Origin: Otis tarda
Taxonomy: Eukaryota; Chordata; Aves; Otidiformes; Otididae
Direction of reading: 5' to 3'
Length of the DNA stretch: 64,000 nucleotides
Assembly: GCA_026413225.1 (NCBI GenBank)
Contig: JAPMTP010000076.1
Coordinates: 186,001 to 250,000, forward strand
A model generated the notes under the pieces. The model was not told the origin of the DNA. It ran no database searches and saw only the letters and a list, made by a program, of their open reading frames with translations. Positions within the stretch are counted from its first letter, which is position 1; every line of letters starts with the position of its first letter. Of this stretch, positions 9,862-22,424 are shown in pieces. Position numbers and translations under genes: made by a program.

Positions 9862-12800
9862 ATGCCTCCTGTTAAGCAGTTGGAATGCAGCTGTGAGTTG
9901 TCAGCTCCACCCCTGGTGAGTCAGGAGCCCGCCCACAAGCTGCCAGCAGCCAGCCCAGGCACAGGCACTGTAGCTGGCTGTTGGTGGCTCCAAACAAAGT
10001 CTAAAAGAGCTTTTTTGGTTGCCTATTTCACTTCAGATCCCCTGCCCAGTGCAGTTTTGCCTGCTCTGAAGCAAGTTTGTCCCTGCAGCAAAATGGCTGA
10101 CGCCTCGTGGTAAGCAGTTGGAATGCAGCTGTGAGTTGTCAGCTCCACCCCTGGTGAGTCAGGAGCCCGCCCACAAGCTGCCAGCAGCCAGCCCAGGCAC
10201 AGGCACTGTAGCTGGCTGTTGGTGGCTCCAAACAAAGTCTAAAAGAGCTTTTTTGGTTGCCTATTTCACTTCAGATCCCCTGCCCAGTGCAGTTTTGCCT
10301 GCTCTGAAGCAAGTTTGTCCCTGCAGCAAAATGGCTGATGCCTCGTGGTAAGCAGTTGGAATGCAGCTGTGAGTTGTCAGCTCCACCCTGGTGAGTCAGG
10401 AGCCCGCCCACAAGCTGCCAGCAGCCAGCCCAGGCACAGGCACTGTAGCTGGCTGTTGGTGGCTCCAAACAAAGTCTAAAAGAGCTTTTTTGGTTGCCTA
10501 TTTCACTTCAGATCCCCTGCCCAGTGCAGTTTTGCCTGCTCTGAAGCAATTGTCCCTGCAGCAAAATGGCTGATGCCTCGTGGTAAGCAGTTGGAATGCA
10601 GCTGTGAGTTGTCAGCTCCACCCCTGGTGAGTCAGGAGCCCGCCCACAAGCTGCCAGCAGCCAGCCCAGGCACAGGCACTGTAGCTGGCTGTTGGTGGCT
10701 CCAAACAAAGTCTAAAAGAGCTTTTTTGGTTGCCTATTTCACTTCAGATCCCCTGCCCAGTGCAGTTTTGCCTGCTCTGAAGCAAGTTTGTCCCTGCAGC
10801 AAAATGGCTGATGCCTCGTGGTAAGCAGTTGGAATGCAGCTGTGAGTTGTCAGCTCCACCCCTGGTGAGTCAGGAGCCCGCCCACAAGCTGCCAGCAGCC
10901 AGCCCAGGCACAGGCACTGTAGCTGGCTGTTGGTGGCTCCAAACAAAGTCTAAAAGAGCATTTTTGGTTGCCTATTTCACTTCAGATCCCCTGCCCAGTG
11001 CAGTTTTGCCTGCTCTGAAGCAAGCTTGTCCCTGCAGCAAAATGGCTGATGCCTCCTGGTAAGCAGTTGGAATGCAGCTGTGAGTTGTCAGCTCCACCCC
11101 TGGTGAGTCAGGAGCCCGCCCACAAGCTGCCAGCAGCCAGCCCAGGCACAGGCACTGTAGCTGGCTGTTGGTGGCTCCAAACAAAGTCTAAAAGAGCTTT
11201 TTTGGTTGCCTATTTCACTTCAGATCCCCTGCCCAGTGCAGTTTTGCCTGCTCTGAAGCAAGCTTGTCCCTGCAGCAAAATGGCTGATGCCTCGTGGTAA
11301 GCAGTTGGAATGCAGCTGTGAGTTGTCAGCTCCACCCCTGGTGAGTCAGGAGCCCGCCCACAAGCTGCCAGCAGCCAGCCCAGGCACAGGCACTGTAGCT
11401 GGCTGTTGGTGGCTCCAAACAAAGTCTAAAAGAGCTTTTTTGGTTGCCTATTTCACTTCAGATCCCCTGCCCAGTGCAGTTTTGCCTGCTCTGAAGCAAG
11501 TTTGTCCCTGCAGCAAAATGGCTGACGCCTCGTGGAAAGCAGTTGGAATGCAGCTGTGAGTTGTCAGCTCCACCCCTGGTGAGTCAGGAGCCCGCCCACA
11601 AGCTGCCAGCAGCCAAAACAGGCACAGGCACTGTAGCTGGCTGTTGGTGGCTCCAAACAAAGTCTAAAAGAGCTTTTTTGGTTGCCTATTTCACTTCAGA
11701 TCCCCTGCCCAGTGCAGTTTTGCCTGCTCTGAAGCAAGTTTGTCCCTGCAGCAAAATGGCTGATGCCTCGTGGTAAGCAGTTGGAATGCAGCTGTGAGTT
11801 GTCAGCTCCACCCCTGGTGAGTCAGGAGCCCGCCCACAAGCTGCCAGCAGCCAGCCCAGGCACAGGCACTGTAGCTGGCTGTTGGTGGCTCCAAACAAAG
11901 TCTAAAAGAGCATTTTTGGTTGCCTATTTCACTTCAGATCCCCTGCCCAGTGCAGTTTTGCCTGCTCTGAAGCAAGCTTGTCCCTGCAGCAAAATGGCTG
12001 ATGCCTCCTGGTAAGCAGTTGGAATGCAGCTGTGAGTTGTCAGCTCCACCCCTGGTGAGTCAGGAGCCCGCCCACAAGCTGCCAGCAGCCAGCCCAGGCA
12101 CAGGCACTGTAGCTGGCTGTTGGTGGCTCCAAACAAAGTCTAAAAGAGCATTTTTGGTTGCCTATTTCACTTCAGATCCCCTGCCCAGTGCAGTTTTGCC
12201 TGCTCTGAAGCAAGTTTGTCCCTGCAGCAAAATGGCTGATGCCTCCTGGTAAGCAGTTGGAATGCAGCTGTGAGTTGTCAGCTCCACCCCTGGTGAGTCA
12301 GGAGCCCGCCCACAAGCTGCCAGCAGCCAGCCCAGGCACAGGCACTGTAGCTGGCTGTTGGTGGCTCCAAACAAAGTCTAAAAGAGCTTTTTTGGTTGCC
12401 TATTTCACTTCAGATCCCCTGCCCAGTGCAGTTTTGCCTGCTCTGAAGCAAGCTTGTCCCTGCAGCAAAATGGCTGATGCCTCGTGGTAAGCAGTTGGAA
12501 TGCAGCTGTGAGTTGTCAGCTCCACCCCTGGTGAGTCAGGAGCCCGCCCACAAGCTGCCAGCAGCCAGCCCAGGCACAGGCACCGTAGCTGGCTGTTGGT
12601 GGCTCCAAACAAAGTCTAAAAGAGCATTTTTGGTTGCCCATTTCACTTCAGATCCCCTGCCCAGTGCAGTTTTGCCTGCTCTGAAGCAAGCTTGTCCCTG
12701 CAGCAAAATGGCTGATGCCTCCTGGTAAGCAGTTGGAATGCAGCTGTGAGTTGTCAGCTCCACCCCTGGTGAGTCAGGAGCCCGCCCACAAGCTGCCAGC

Positions 12801-14615
12801 AGCCAGCCCAGGCACAGGCACTGTAGCTGGCTGTTGGTGGCTCCAAACAAAGTCTAAAAGAGCTTTTTGGTTGCCTATTTCACTTCAGATCCCCTGCCCA
12901 GTGCAGTTTTGCCTGCTCTGAAGCAATTTTGTCCGTGCAGCAAAATGGCTGATGCCTCCTGGTAAGCAGTTGGAATGCAGCTGTGAGTTGTCAGCTCCAC
13001 CCCTGGTGAGTCAGGAGCCCGCCCACAAGCTGCCAGCAGCCAGCCCAGGCACAGGCACTGTAGCTGGCTGTTGGTGGCTCCAAACAAAGTCTAAAAGAGC
13101 TTTTTTGGTTGCCTATTTCACTTCAGATCCCCTGCCCAGTGCAGTTTTGCCTGCTCTGAAGCAAGTTTGTCCCTGCAGCAAAATGGCTGATGCCTCGTGG
13201 TAAGCAGTTGGAATGCAGCTGTGAGTTGTCAGCTCCACCCCTGGTGAGTCAGGAGCCCGCCCACAAGCTGCCAGCAGCCAGCCCAGGCACAGGCACTGTA
13301 GCTGGCTGTTGGTGGCTCCAAACAAAGTCTAAAAGAGCTTTTTTGGTTGCCTATTTCACTTCAGATCCCCTGCCCAGTGCAGTTTTGCCTGCTCTGAAGC
13401 AAGTTTGTCCCTGCAGCAAAATGGCTGACGCCTCGTGGAAAGCAGTTGGAATGCAGCTGTGAGTTGTCAGCTCCACCCCTGGTGAGTCAGGAGCCCGCCC
13501 ACAAGCTGCCAGCAGCCAAAACAGGCACAGGCACCGTAGCTGGCTGTTGGTGGCTCCAAACAAAGTCTAAAAGAGCTTTTTGGTTGCCTATTTCACTTCA
13601 GATCCCCTGCCCAGTGCAGTTTTGCCTGCTCTGAAGCAATTTTGTCCGTGCAGCAAAATGGCTGATGCCTCGTGGTAAGCAGTTGGAATGCAGCTGTGAG
13701 TTGTCAGCTCCACCCCTGGTGAGTCAGGAGCCCGCCCACAAGCTGCCAGCAGCCAAAACAGGCACAGGCACTGTAGCTGGCTGTTGGTGGCTCCAAACAA
13801 AGTCTAAAAGAGCTTTTTTGGTTGCCTATTTCACTTCAGATCCCCTGCCCAGTGCAGTTTTGCCTGCTCTGAAGCAAGTTTGTCCCTGCAGCAAAATGGC
13901 TGATGCCTCGTGGTAAGCAGTTGGAATGCAGCTGTGAGTTGTCAGCTCCACCCCTGGTGAGTCAGGAGCCCGCCCACAAGCTGCCAGCAGCCAGCCCAGG
14001 CACAGGCACTGTAGCTGGCTGTTGGTGGCTCCAAACAAAGTCTAAAAGAGCATTTTTGGTTGCCCATTTCACTTCAGATCCCCTGCCCAGTGCAGTTTTG
14101 CCTGCTCTGAAGCAAGTTTGTCCCTGCAGCAAAATGGCTGATGCCTCCTGGTAAGCAGTTGGAATGCAGCTGTGAGTTGTCAGCTCCACCCCTGGTGAGT
14201 CAGGAGCCCGCCCACAAGCTGCCAGCAGCCAGCCCAGGCACAGGCACTGTAGCTGGCTGTTGGTGGCTCCAAACAAAGTCTAAAAGAGCTTTTTTGGTTG
14301 CCTATTTCACTTCAGATCCCCTGCCCAGTGCAGTTTTGCCTGCTCTGAAGCAAGTTTGTCCCTGCAGCAAAATGGCTGACGCCTCGTGGAAAGCACTTGG
14401 AATGCAGCTGTGAGTTGTCAGCTCCACCCCTGGTGAGTCAGGAGCCCGCCCACAAGCTGCCAGCAGCCAAAACAGGCACAGGCACTGTAGCTGGCTGTTG
14501 GTGGCTCCAAACAAAGTCTAAAAGAGCTTTTTGGTTGCCTATTTCACTTCAGATCCCCTGCCCAGTGCAGTTTTGCCTGCTCTGAAGCAAGTTTGTCCCT
14601 GCAGCAAAATGGCTG

Positions 14616-15569
14616 ATGCCTCGTGGTAAGCAGTTGGAATGCAGCTGTGAGTTGTCAGCTCCACCCCTGGTGAGTCAGGAGCCCGCCCACAAGCTGCCAG
14701 CAGCCAGCCCAGGCACAGGCACTGTAGCTGGCTGTTGGTGGCTCCAAACAAAGTCTAAAAGAGCATTTTTGGTTGCCCATTTCACTTCAGATCCCCTGCC
14801 CAGTGCAGTTTTGCCTGCTCTGAAAGCAAGTTTGTCCCTGCAGCAAAATGGCTGATGCCTCCTGGTAAGCAGTTGGAATGCAGCTGTGAGTTGTCAGCTC
14901 CACCCCTGGTGAGTCAGGAGCCCGCCCACAAGCTGCCAGCAGCCAGCCCAGGCACAGGCACTGTAGCTGGCTGTTGGTGGCTCCAAACAAAGTCTAAAAG
15001 AGCTTTTTTGGTTGCCTATTTCACTTCAGATCCCCTGCCCAGTGCAGTTTTGCCTGCTCTGAAGCAAGCTTGTCCCTGCAGCAAAATGGCTGATGCCTCG
15101 TGGTAAGCAGTTGGAATGCAGCTGTGAGTTGTCAGCTCCACCCCTGGTGAGTCAGGAGCCCGCCCACAAGCTGCCAGCAGCCAGCCCAGGCACAGGCACT
15201 GTAGCTGGCTGTTGGTGGCTCCAAACAAAGTCTAAAAGAGCATTTTTGGTTGCCCATTTCACTTCAGATCCCCTGCCCAGTGCAGTTTTGCCTGCTCTGA
15301 AAGCAAGTTTGTCCCTGCAGCAAAATGGCTGATGCCTCCTGGTAAGCAGTTGGAATGCAGCTGTGAGTTGTCAGCTCCACCCCTGGTGAGTCAGGAGCCC
15401 GCCCACAAGCTGCCAGCAGCCAGCCCAGGCACAGGCACTGTAGCTGGCTGTTGGTGGCTCCAAACAAAGTCTAAAAGAGCTTTTTTGGTTGCCTATTTCA
15501 CTTCAGATCCCCTGCCCAGTGCAGTTTTGCCTGCTCTGAAGCAAGTTTGTCCCTGCAGCAAAATGGCTG
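14616..15569 (+). repeat. Tandem duplication of a two-monomer block (477 bp)
   Basis: Units 14616-14854 and 15093-15331 share 'gcatttttgg', 'gcccatttc' and an extra base in 'ctgaaagcaag', which makes both 239 bp. Each is followed by a 'cctcctgg' six-T unit (14855-15092, 15332-15569). The two dimers differ visibly in the last unit ending, gcaagcttg versus gcaagtttg. The shared rare insertion makes a block duplication more likely than coincidence; the same insertion also occurs at 27419, 30272, 54674 and 60352. Confidence 0.75.
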
Positions 15570-18426
15570 ACGCCTCGTGGTAAGCAGTTGGAATGCAGCT
15601 GTGAGTTGTCAGCTCCACCCCTGGTGAGTCAGGAGCCCGCCCACAAGCTGCCAGCAGCCAAAACAGGCACAGGCACCGTAGCTGGCTGTTGGTGGCTCCA
15701 AACAAAGTCTAAAAGAGCTTTTTTGGTTGCCCATTTCACTTCAGATCCCCTGCCCAGTGCAGTTTTGCCTGCTCTGAAGCAAGTTTGTCCCTGCAGCAAA
15801 ATGGCTGATGCCTCGTGGTAAGCAGTTGGAATGCAGCTGTGAGTTGTCAGCTCCACCCCTGGTGAGTCAGGAGCCCGCCCACAAGCTGCCAGCAGCCAGC
15901 CCAGGCACAGGCACTGTAGCTGGCTGTTGGTGGCTCCAAACAAAGTCTAAAAGAGCATTTTTGGTTGCCCATTTCACTTCAGATCCCCTGCCCAGTGCAG
16001 TTTTGCCTGCTCTGAAGCAAGCTTGTCCCTGCAGCAAAATGGCTGATGCCTCCTGGTAAGCAGTTGGAATGCAGCTGTGAGTTGTCAGCTCCACCCCTGG
16101 TGAGTCAGGAGCCCGCCCACAAGCTGCCAGCAGCCAGCCCAGGCACAGGCACTGTAGCTGGCTGTTGGTGGCTCCAAACAAAGTCTAAAAGAGCATTTTT
16201 GGTTGCCCATTTCACTTCAGATCCCCTGCCCAGTGCAGTTTTGCCTGCTCTGAAGCAATTTTGTCCGTGCAGCAAAATGGCTGATGCCTCCTGGTAAGCA
16301 GTTGGAATGCAGCTGTGAGTTGTCAGCTCCACCCCTGGTGAGTCAGGAGCCCGCCCACAAGCTGCCAGCAGCCAGCCCAGGCACAGGCACTGTAGCTGGC
16401 TGTTGGTGGCTCCAAACAAAGTCTAAAAGAGCTTTTTTGGTTGCCTATTTCACTTCAGATCCCCTGCCCAGTGCAGTTTTGCCTGCTCTGAAGCAAGTTT
16501 GTCCCTGCAGCAAAATGGCTGACGCCTCGTGGAAAGCAGTTGGAATGCAGCTGTGAGTTGTCAGCTCCACCCCTGGTGAGTCAGGAGCCCGCCCACAAGC
16601 TGCCAGCAGCCAAAACAGGCACAGGCACCGTAGCTGGCTGTTGGTGGCTCCAAACAAAGTCTAAAAGAGCTTTTTTGGTTGCCTATTTCACTTCAGATCC
16701 CCTGCCCAGTGCAGTTTTGCCTGCTCTGAAGCAAGTTTGTCCCTGCAGCAAAATGGCTGATGCCTCGTGGTAAGCAGTTGGAATGCAGCTGTGAGTTGTC
16801 AGCTCCACCCCTGGTGAGTCAGGAGCCCGCCCACAAGCTGCCAGCAGCCAGCCCAGGCACAGGCACTGTAGCTGGCTGTTGGTGGCTCCAAACAAAGTCT
16901 AAAAGAGCATTTTTGGTTGCCCATTTCACTTCAGATCCCCTGCCCAGTGCAGTTTTGCCTGCTCTGAAGCAAGTTTGTCCCTGCAGCAAAATGGCTGATG
17001 CCTCCTGGTAAGCAGTTGGAATGCAGCTGTGAGTTGTCAGCTCCACCCCTGGTGAGTCAGGAGCCCGCCCACAAGCTGCCAGCAGCCAGCCCAGGCACAG
17101 GCACTGTAGCTGGCTGTTGGTGGCTCCAAACAAAGTCTAAAAGAGCTTTTTTGGTTGCCTATTTCACTTCAGATCCCCTGCCCAGTGCAGTTTTGCCTGC
17201 TCTGAAGCAAGTTTGTCCCTGCAGCAAAATGGCTGACGCCTCGTGGTAAGCAGTTGGAATGCAGCTGTGAGTTGTCAGCTCCACCCCTGGTGAGTCAGGA
17301 GCCCGCCCACAAGCTGCCAGCAGCCAGCCCAGGCACAGGCACTGTAGCTGGCTGTTGGTGGCTCCAAACAAAGTCTAAAAGAGCTTTTTTGGTTGCCTAT
17401 TTCACTTCAGATCCCCTGCCCAGTGCAGTTTTGCCTGCTCTGAAGCAAGTTTGTCCCTGCAGCAAAATGGCTGATGCCTCCTGGTAAGCAGTTGGAATGC
17501 AGCTGTGAGTTGTCAGCTCCACCCCTGGTGAGTCAGGAGCCCGCCCACAAGCTGCCAGCAGCCAGCCCAGGCACAGGCACTGTAGCTGGCTGTTGGTGGC
17601 TCCAAACAAAGTCTAAAAGAGCTTTTTTGGTTGCCTATTTCACTTCAGATCCCCTGCCCAGTGCAGTTTTGCCTGCTCTGAAGCAAGTTTTGTCCCTGCA
17701 GCAAAATGGCTGATGCCTCGTGGTAAGCAGTTGGAATGCAGCTGTGAGTTGTCAGCTCCACCCCTGGTGAGTCAGGAGCCCGCCCACAAGCTGCCAGCAG
17801 CCAGCCCAGGCACAGGCACTGTAGCTGGCTGTTGGTGGCTCCAAACAAAGTCTAAAAGAGCATTTTTGGTTGCCCATTTCACTTCAGATCCCCTGCCCAG
17901 TGCAGTTTTGCCTGCTCTGAAGCAAGTTTGTCCCTGCAGCAAAATGGCTGATGCCTCCTGGTAAGCAGTTGGAATGCAGCTGTGAGTTGTCAGCTCCACC
18001 CCTGGTGAGTCAGGAGCCCGCCCACAAGCTGCCAGCAGCCAGCCCAGGCACAGGCACTGTAGCTGGCTGTTGGTGGCTCCAAACAAAGTCTAAAAGAGCT
18101 TTTTTGGTTGCCTATTTCACTTCAGATCCCCTGCCCAGTGCAGTTTTGCCTGCTCTGAAGCAAGTTTGTCCCTGCAGCAAAATGGCTGACGCCTCGTGGT
18201 AAGCAGTTGGAATGCAGCTGTGAGTTGTCAGCTCCACCCCTGGTGAGTCAGGAGCCCGCCCACAAGCTGCCAGCAGCCAGCCCAGGCACAGGCACTGTAG
18301 CTGGCTGTTGGTGGCTCCAAACAAAGTCTAAAAGAGCTTTTTTGGTTGCCTATTTCACTTCAGATCCCCTGCCCAGTGCAGTTTTGCCTGCTCTGAAGCA
18401 AGTTTGTCCCTGCAGCAAAATGGCTG

Positions 18427-18660
18427 ACGCCTCGTGGTAAGCAGTTGGAATGCAGCTGTGAGTTGTCAGCTCCACCCCTGGTGAGTCAGGAGCCCGCCCA
18501 CAAGCTGCCAGCAGCCAGCCCAGGCACAGGCACTGTAGCTGGCTGTTGGTGGCTCCAAACAAAGTCTAAAAGAGCATTTTTGGTTGCCCATTTCACTTCA
18601 GATCCCCTGCCCAGTGCAGTTTTGCCTGCTCTGAAGCTTGTCCCTGCAGCAAAATGGCTG
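18427..18660 (+). repeat. 234-bp monomer ending gaagcttg
   Basis: The unit end reads 'ctgaagcttgtcc', four bases shorter than gaagcaagtttg. The same short ending is found at 24567-24800 and in edge units 660, 888, 1126, 1818, 2981 and 3447, another edge trait kept in the core. Confidence 0.8.
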
Positions 18661-20781
18661 ATGCCTCGTGGTAAGCAGTTGGAATGCAGCTGTGAGTTGT
18701 CAGCTCCACCCCTGGTGAGTCAGGAGCCCGCCCACAAGCTGCCAGCAGCCAGCCCAGGCACAGGCACTGTAGCTGGCTGTTGGTGGCTCCAAACAAAGTC
18801 TAAAAGAGCTTTTTTGGTTGCCTATTTCACTTCAGATCCCCTGCCCAGTGCAGTTCTGCCTGCTCTGAAGCAAGTTTGTCCCTGCAGCAAAATGGATGAT
18901 GCCTCCTGGTAAGTAGTCAGCTCCACCCCTGGTGAGTCAGGAGCCCGCCCACAAGCTGCCAGCAGCCAAAACAGGCACAGGCACTGTAGCTGGCTGTTGG
19001 TGGCTCCAAACAAAGTCTAAAAGAGCTTTTTTGGTTGCCTATTTCACTTCAGATCCCCTGCCCAGTGCAGTTTTGCCTGCTCTGAAGCAAGTTTGTCCCT
19101 GCAGCAAAATGGCTGATGCCTCGTGGTAAGCAGTTGGAATGCAGCTGTGAGTTGTCAGCTCCACCCCTGGTGAGTCAGGAGCCCGCCCACAAGCTGCCAG
19201 CAGCCAGCCCAGGCACAGGCACTGTAGCTGGCTGTTGGTGGCTCCAAACAAAGTCTAAAAGAGCTTTTTTGGTTGCCTATTTCACTTCAGATCCCCTGCC
19301 CAGTGCAGTTTTGCCTGCTCTGAAGCAATTTTGTCCGTGCAGCAAAATGGCTGATGCCTCGTGGTAAGCAGTTGGAATGCAGCTGTGAGTTGTCAGCTCC
19401 ACCCCTGGTGAGTCAGGAGCCCGCCCACAAGCTGCCAGCAGCCAGCCCAGGCACAGGCACTGTAGCTGGCTGTTGGTGGCTCCAAACAAAGTCTAAAAGA
19501 GCATTTTTGGTTGCCTATTTCACTTCAGATCCCCTGCCCAGTGCAGTTTTGCCTGCTCTGAAGCAAGTTTGTCCCTGCAGCAAAATGGCTGATGCCTCCT
19601 GGTAAGCAGTTGGAATGCAGCTGTGAGTTGTCAGCTCCACCCCTGGTGAGTCAGGAGCCCGCCCACAAGCTGCCAGCAGCCAGCCCAGGCACAGGCACTG
19701 TAGCTGGCTGTTGGTGGCTCCAAACAAAGTCTAAAAGAGCTTTTTTGGTTGCCTATTTCACTTCAGATCCCCTGCCCAGTGCAGTTTTGCCTGCTCTGAA
19801 GCAATTTTGTCCGTGCAGCAAAATGGCTGATGCCTCGTGGTAAGCAGTTGGAATGCAGCTGTGAGTTGTCAGCTCCACCCCTGGTGAGTCAGGAGCCCGC
19901 CCACAAGCTGCCAGCAGCCAGCCCAGGCACAGGCACTGTAGCTGGCTGTTGGTGGCTCCAAACAAAGTCTAAAAGAGCATTTTTGGTTGCCCATTTCACT
20001 TCAGATCCCCTGCCCAGTGCAGTTTTGCCTGCTCTGAAGCAAGTTTGTCCCTGCAGCAAAATGGCTGATGCCTCCTGGTAAGCAGTTGGAATGCAGCTGT
20101 GAGTTGTCAGCTCCACCCCTGGTGAGTCAGGAGCCCGCCCACAAGCTGCCAGCAGCCAGCCCAGGCACAGGCACTGTAGCTGGCTGTTGGTGGCTCCAAA
20201 CAAAGTCTAAAAGAGCTTTTTTGGTTGCCTATTTCACTTCAGATCCCCTGCCCAGTGCAGTTTTGCCTGCTCTGAAGCAAGTTTGTCCCTGCAGCAAAAT
20301 GGCTGATGCCTCGTGGTAAGCAGTTGGAATGCAGCTGTGAGTTGTCAGCTCCACCCCTGGTGAGTCAGGAGCCCGCCCACAAGCTGCCAGCAGCCAGCCC
20401 AGGCACAGGCACTGTAGCTGGCTGTTGGTGGCTCCAAACAAAGTCTAAAAGAGCTTTTTTGGTTGCCTATTTCACTTCAGATCCCCTGCCCAGTGCAGTT
20501 TTGCCTGCTCTGAAGCAAGCTTGTCCCTGCAGCAAAATGGCTGACGCCTCGTGGTAAGCAGTTGGAATGCAGCTGTGAGTTGTCAGCTCCACCCCTGGTG
20601 AGTCAGGAGCCCGCCCACAAGCTGCCAGCAGCCAGCACAGGCACAGGCACTGTAGCTGGCTGTTGGTGGCTCCAAACAAAGTCTAAAAGAGCATTTTTGG
20701 TTGCCCATTTCACTTCAGATCCCCTGCCCAGTGCAGTTTTGCCTGCTCTGAAGCAATTTTGTCCCTGCAGCAAAATGGCTG
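18661..20781 (+). repeat. Nine-monomer block, first copy of a possible 2.1-kb duplication
   Basis: The block starts with a unit containing 'gcagttctgcctg' (18661), then a 217-bp short unit with 'gtaagtagtcagc' (18899), then 'atgcctcgtgg' ending gcaattttg (19116), then a 'gcatttttgg ... gcctat' unit (19354), then a 'cctcctgg' unit (19592). The same five-unit order with the same markers starts at 20782. After the fifth unit the two tracts diverge in detail, so the duplication is partly overwritten or shorter than nine units. Confidence 0.6.
18899..19115 (+). repeat. Short monomer (217 bp), 21-bp deletion subtype
   Basis: The unit starts atggatgatgcctcctgg, then goes from 'gtaagtag' straight to 'tcagctcc', missing 21 bp that hold the CAGCTG E-box-like site. 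It also has aaaacaggc. The start matches edge monomers at 448, 2764 and 4877, so this looks like an old subtype preserved inside the core. Confidence 0.85.
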
Positions 20782-22424
20782 ATGCCTCGTGGTAAGCAGT
20801 TGGAATGCAGCTGTGAGTTGTCAGCTCCACCCCTGGTGAGTCAGGAGCCCGCCCACAAGCTGCCAGCAGCCAGCCCAGGCACAGGCACTGTAGCTGGCTG
20901 TTGGTGGCTCCAAACAAAGTCTAAAAGAGCTTTTTTGGTTGCCTATTTCACTTCAGATCCCCTGCCCAGTGCAGTTCTGCCTGCTCTGAAGCAAGTTTGT
21001 CCCTGCAGCAAAATGGCTGATGCCTCCTGGTAAGTAGTCAGCTCCACCCCTGGTGAGTCAGGAGCCCGCCCACAAGCTGCCAGCAGCCAGCACAGGCACA
21101 GGCACTGTAGCTGGCTGTTGGTGGCTCCAAACAAAGTCTAAAAGAGCTTTTTTGGTTGCCTATTTCACTTCAGATCCCCTGCCCAGTGCAGTTTTGCCTG
21201 CTCTGAAGCAAGTTTGTCCCTGCAGCAAAATGGCTGATGCCTCGTGGTAAGCAGTTGGAATGCAGCTGTGAGTTGTCAGCTCCACCCCTGGTGAGTCAGG
21301 AGCCCGCCCACAAGCTGCCAGCAGCCAGCCCAGGCACAGGCACTGTAGCTGGCTGTTGGTGGCTCCAAACAAAGTCTAAAAGAGCTTTTTTGGTTGCCTA
21401 TTTCACTTCAGATCCCCTGCCCAGTGCAGTTTTGCCTGCTCTGAAGCAATTTTGTCCTGCAGCAAAATGGCTGATGCCTCGTGGTAAGCAGTTGGAATGC
21501 AGCTGTGAGTTGTCAGCTCCACCCCTGGTGAGTCAGGAGCCCGCCCACAAGCTGCCAGCAGCCAGCCCAGGCACAGGCACTGTAGCTGGCTGTTGGTGGC
21601 TCCAAACAAAGTCTAAAAGAGCATTTTTGGTTGCCTATTTCACTTCAGATCCCCTGCCCAGTGCAGTTTTGCCTGCTCTGAAGCAAGTTTGTCCCTGCAG
21701 CAAAATGGCTGATGCCTCCTGGTAAGCAGTTGGAATGCAGCTGTGAGTTGTCAGCTCCACCCCTGGTGAGTCAGGAGCCCGCCCACAAGCTGCCAGCAGC
21801 CAGCCCAGGCACAGGCACTGTAGCTGGCTGTTGGTGGCTCCAAACAAAGTCTAAAAGAGCTTTTTTGGTTGCCTATTTCACTTCAGATCCCCTGCCCAGT
21901 GCAGTTTTGCCTGCTCTGAAGCAAGTTTGTCCCTGCAGCAAAATGGCTGACGCCTCGTGGTAAGCAGTTGGAATGCAGCTGTGAGTTGTCAGCTCCACCC
22001 CTGGTGAGTCAGGAGCCCGCCCACAAGCTGCCAGCAGCCAGCCCAGGCACAGGCACTGTAGCTGGCTGTTGGTGGCTCCAAACAAAGTCTAAAAGAGCTT
22101 TTTTGGTTGCCTATTTCACTTCAGATCCCCTGCCCAGTGCAGTTTTGCCTGCTCTGAAGCAAGTTTGTCCCTGCAGCAAAATGGCTGATGCCTCGTGGTA
22201 AGCAGTTGGAATGCAGCTGTGAGTTGTCAGCTCCACCCTGGTGAGTCAGGAGCCCGCCCACAAGCTGCCAGCAGCCAGCACAGGCACAGGCACTGTAGCT
22301 GGCTGTTGGTGGCTCCAAACAAAGTCTAAAAGAGCTTTTTTGGTTGCCCATTTCACTTCAGATCCCCTGCCCAGTGCAGTTTTGCCTGCTCTGAAGCAAG
22401 TTTGTCCCTGCAGCAAAATGGCTG
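20782..22424 (+). repeat. Second copy of the 2.1-kb block (partial match)
   Basis: Units at 20782, 21020, 21237, 21474 and 21712 repeat the marker order of 18661, 18899, 19116, 19354 and 19592, at a distance of 2,121 bp for the first two. Differences are small: the short unit at 21020 has agcac instead of aaaac and 'atggct' instead of 'atggat', and 21237 ends 'ttttgtcctgcag' with one base fewer. Units 21950 and 22188 no longer match their counterparts well. Confidence 0.55.
21020..21236 (+). repeat. Short monomer (217 bp), 21-bp deletion subtype
   Basis: It has 'gtaagtagtcagctcc' with the same deletion as 18899. The start is atggctgatgcctcctgg and the hairpin region has agcac. It is preceded by a unit carrying 'gcagttctgcctg', as at 18661. 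Confidence 0.85.
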
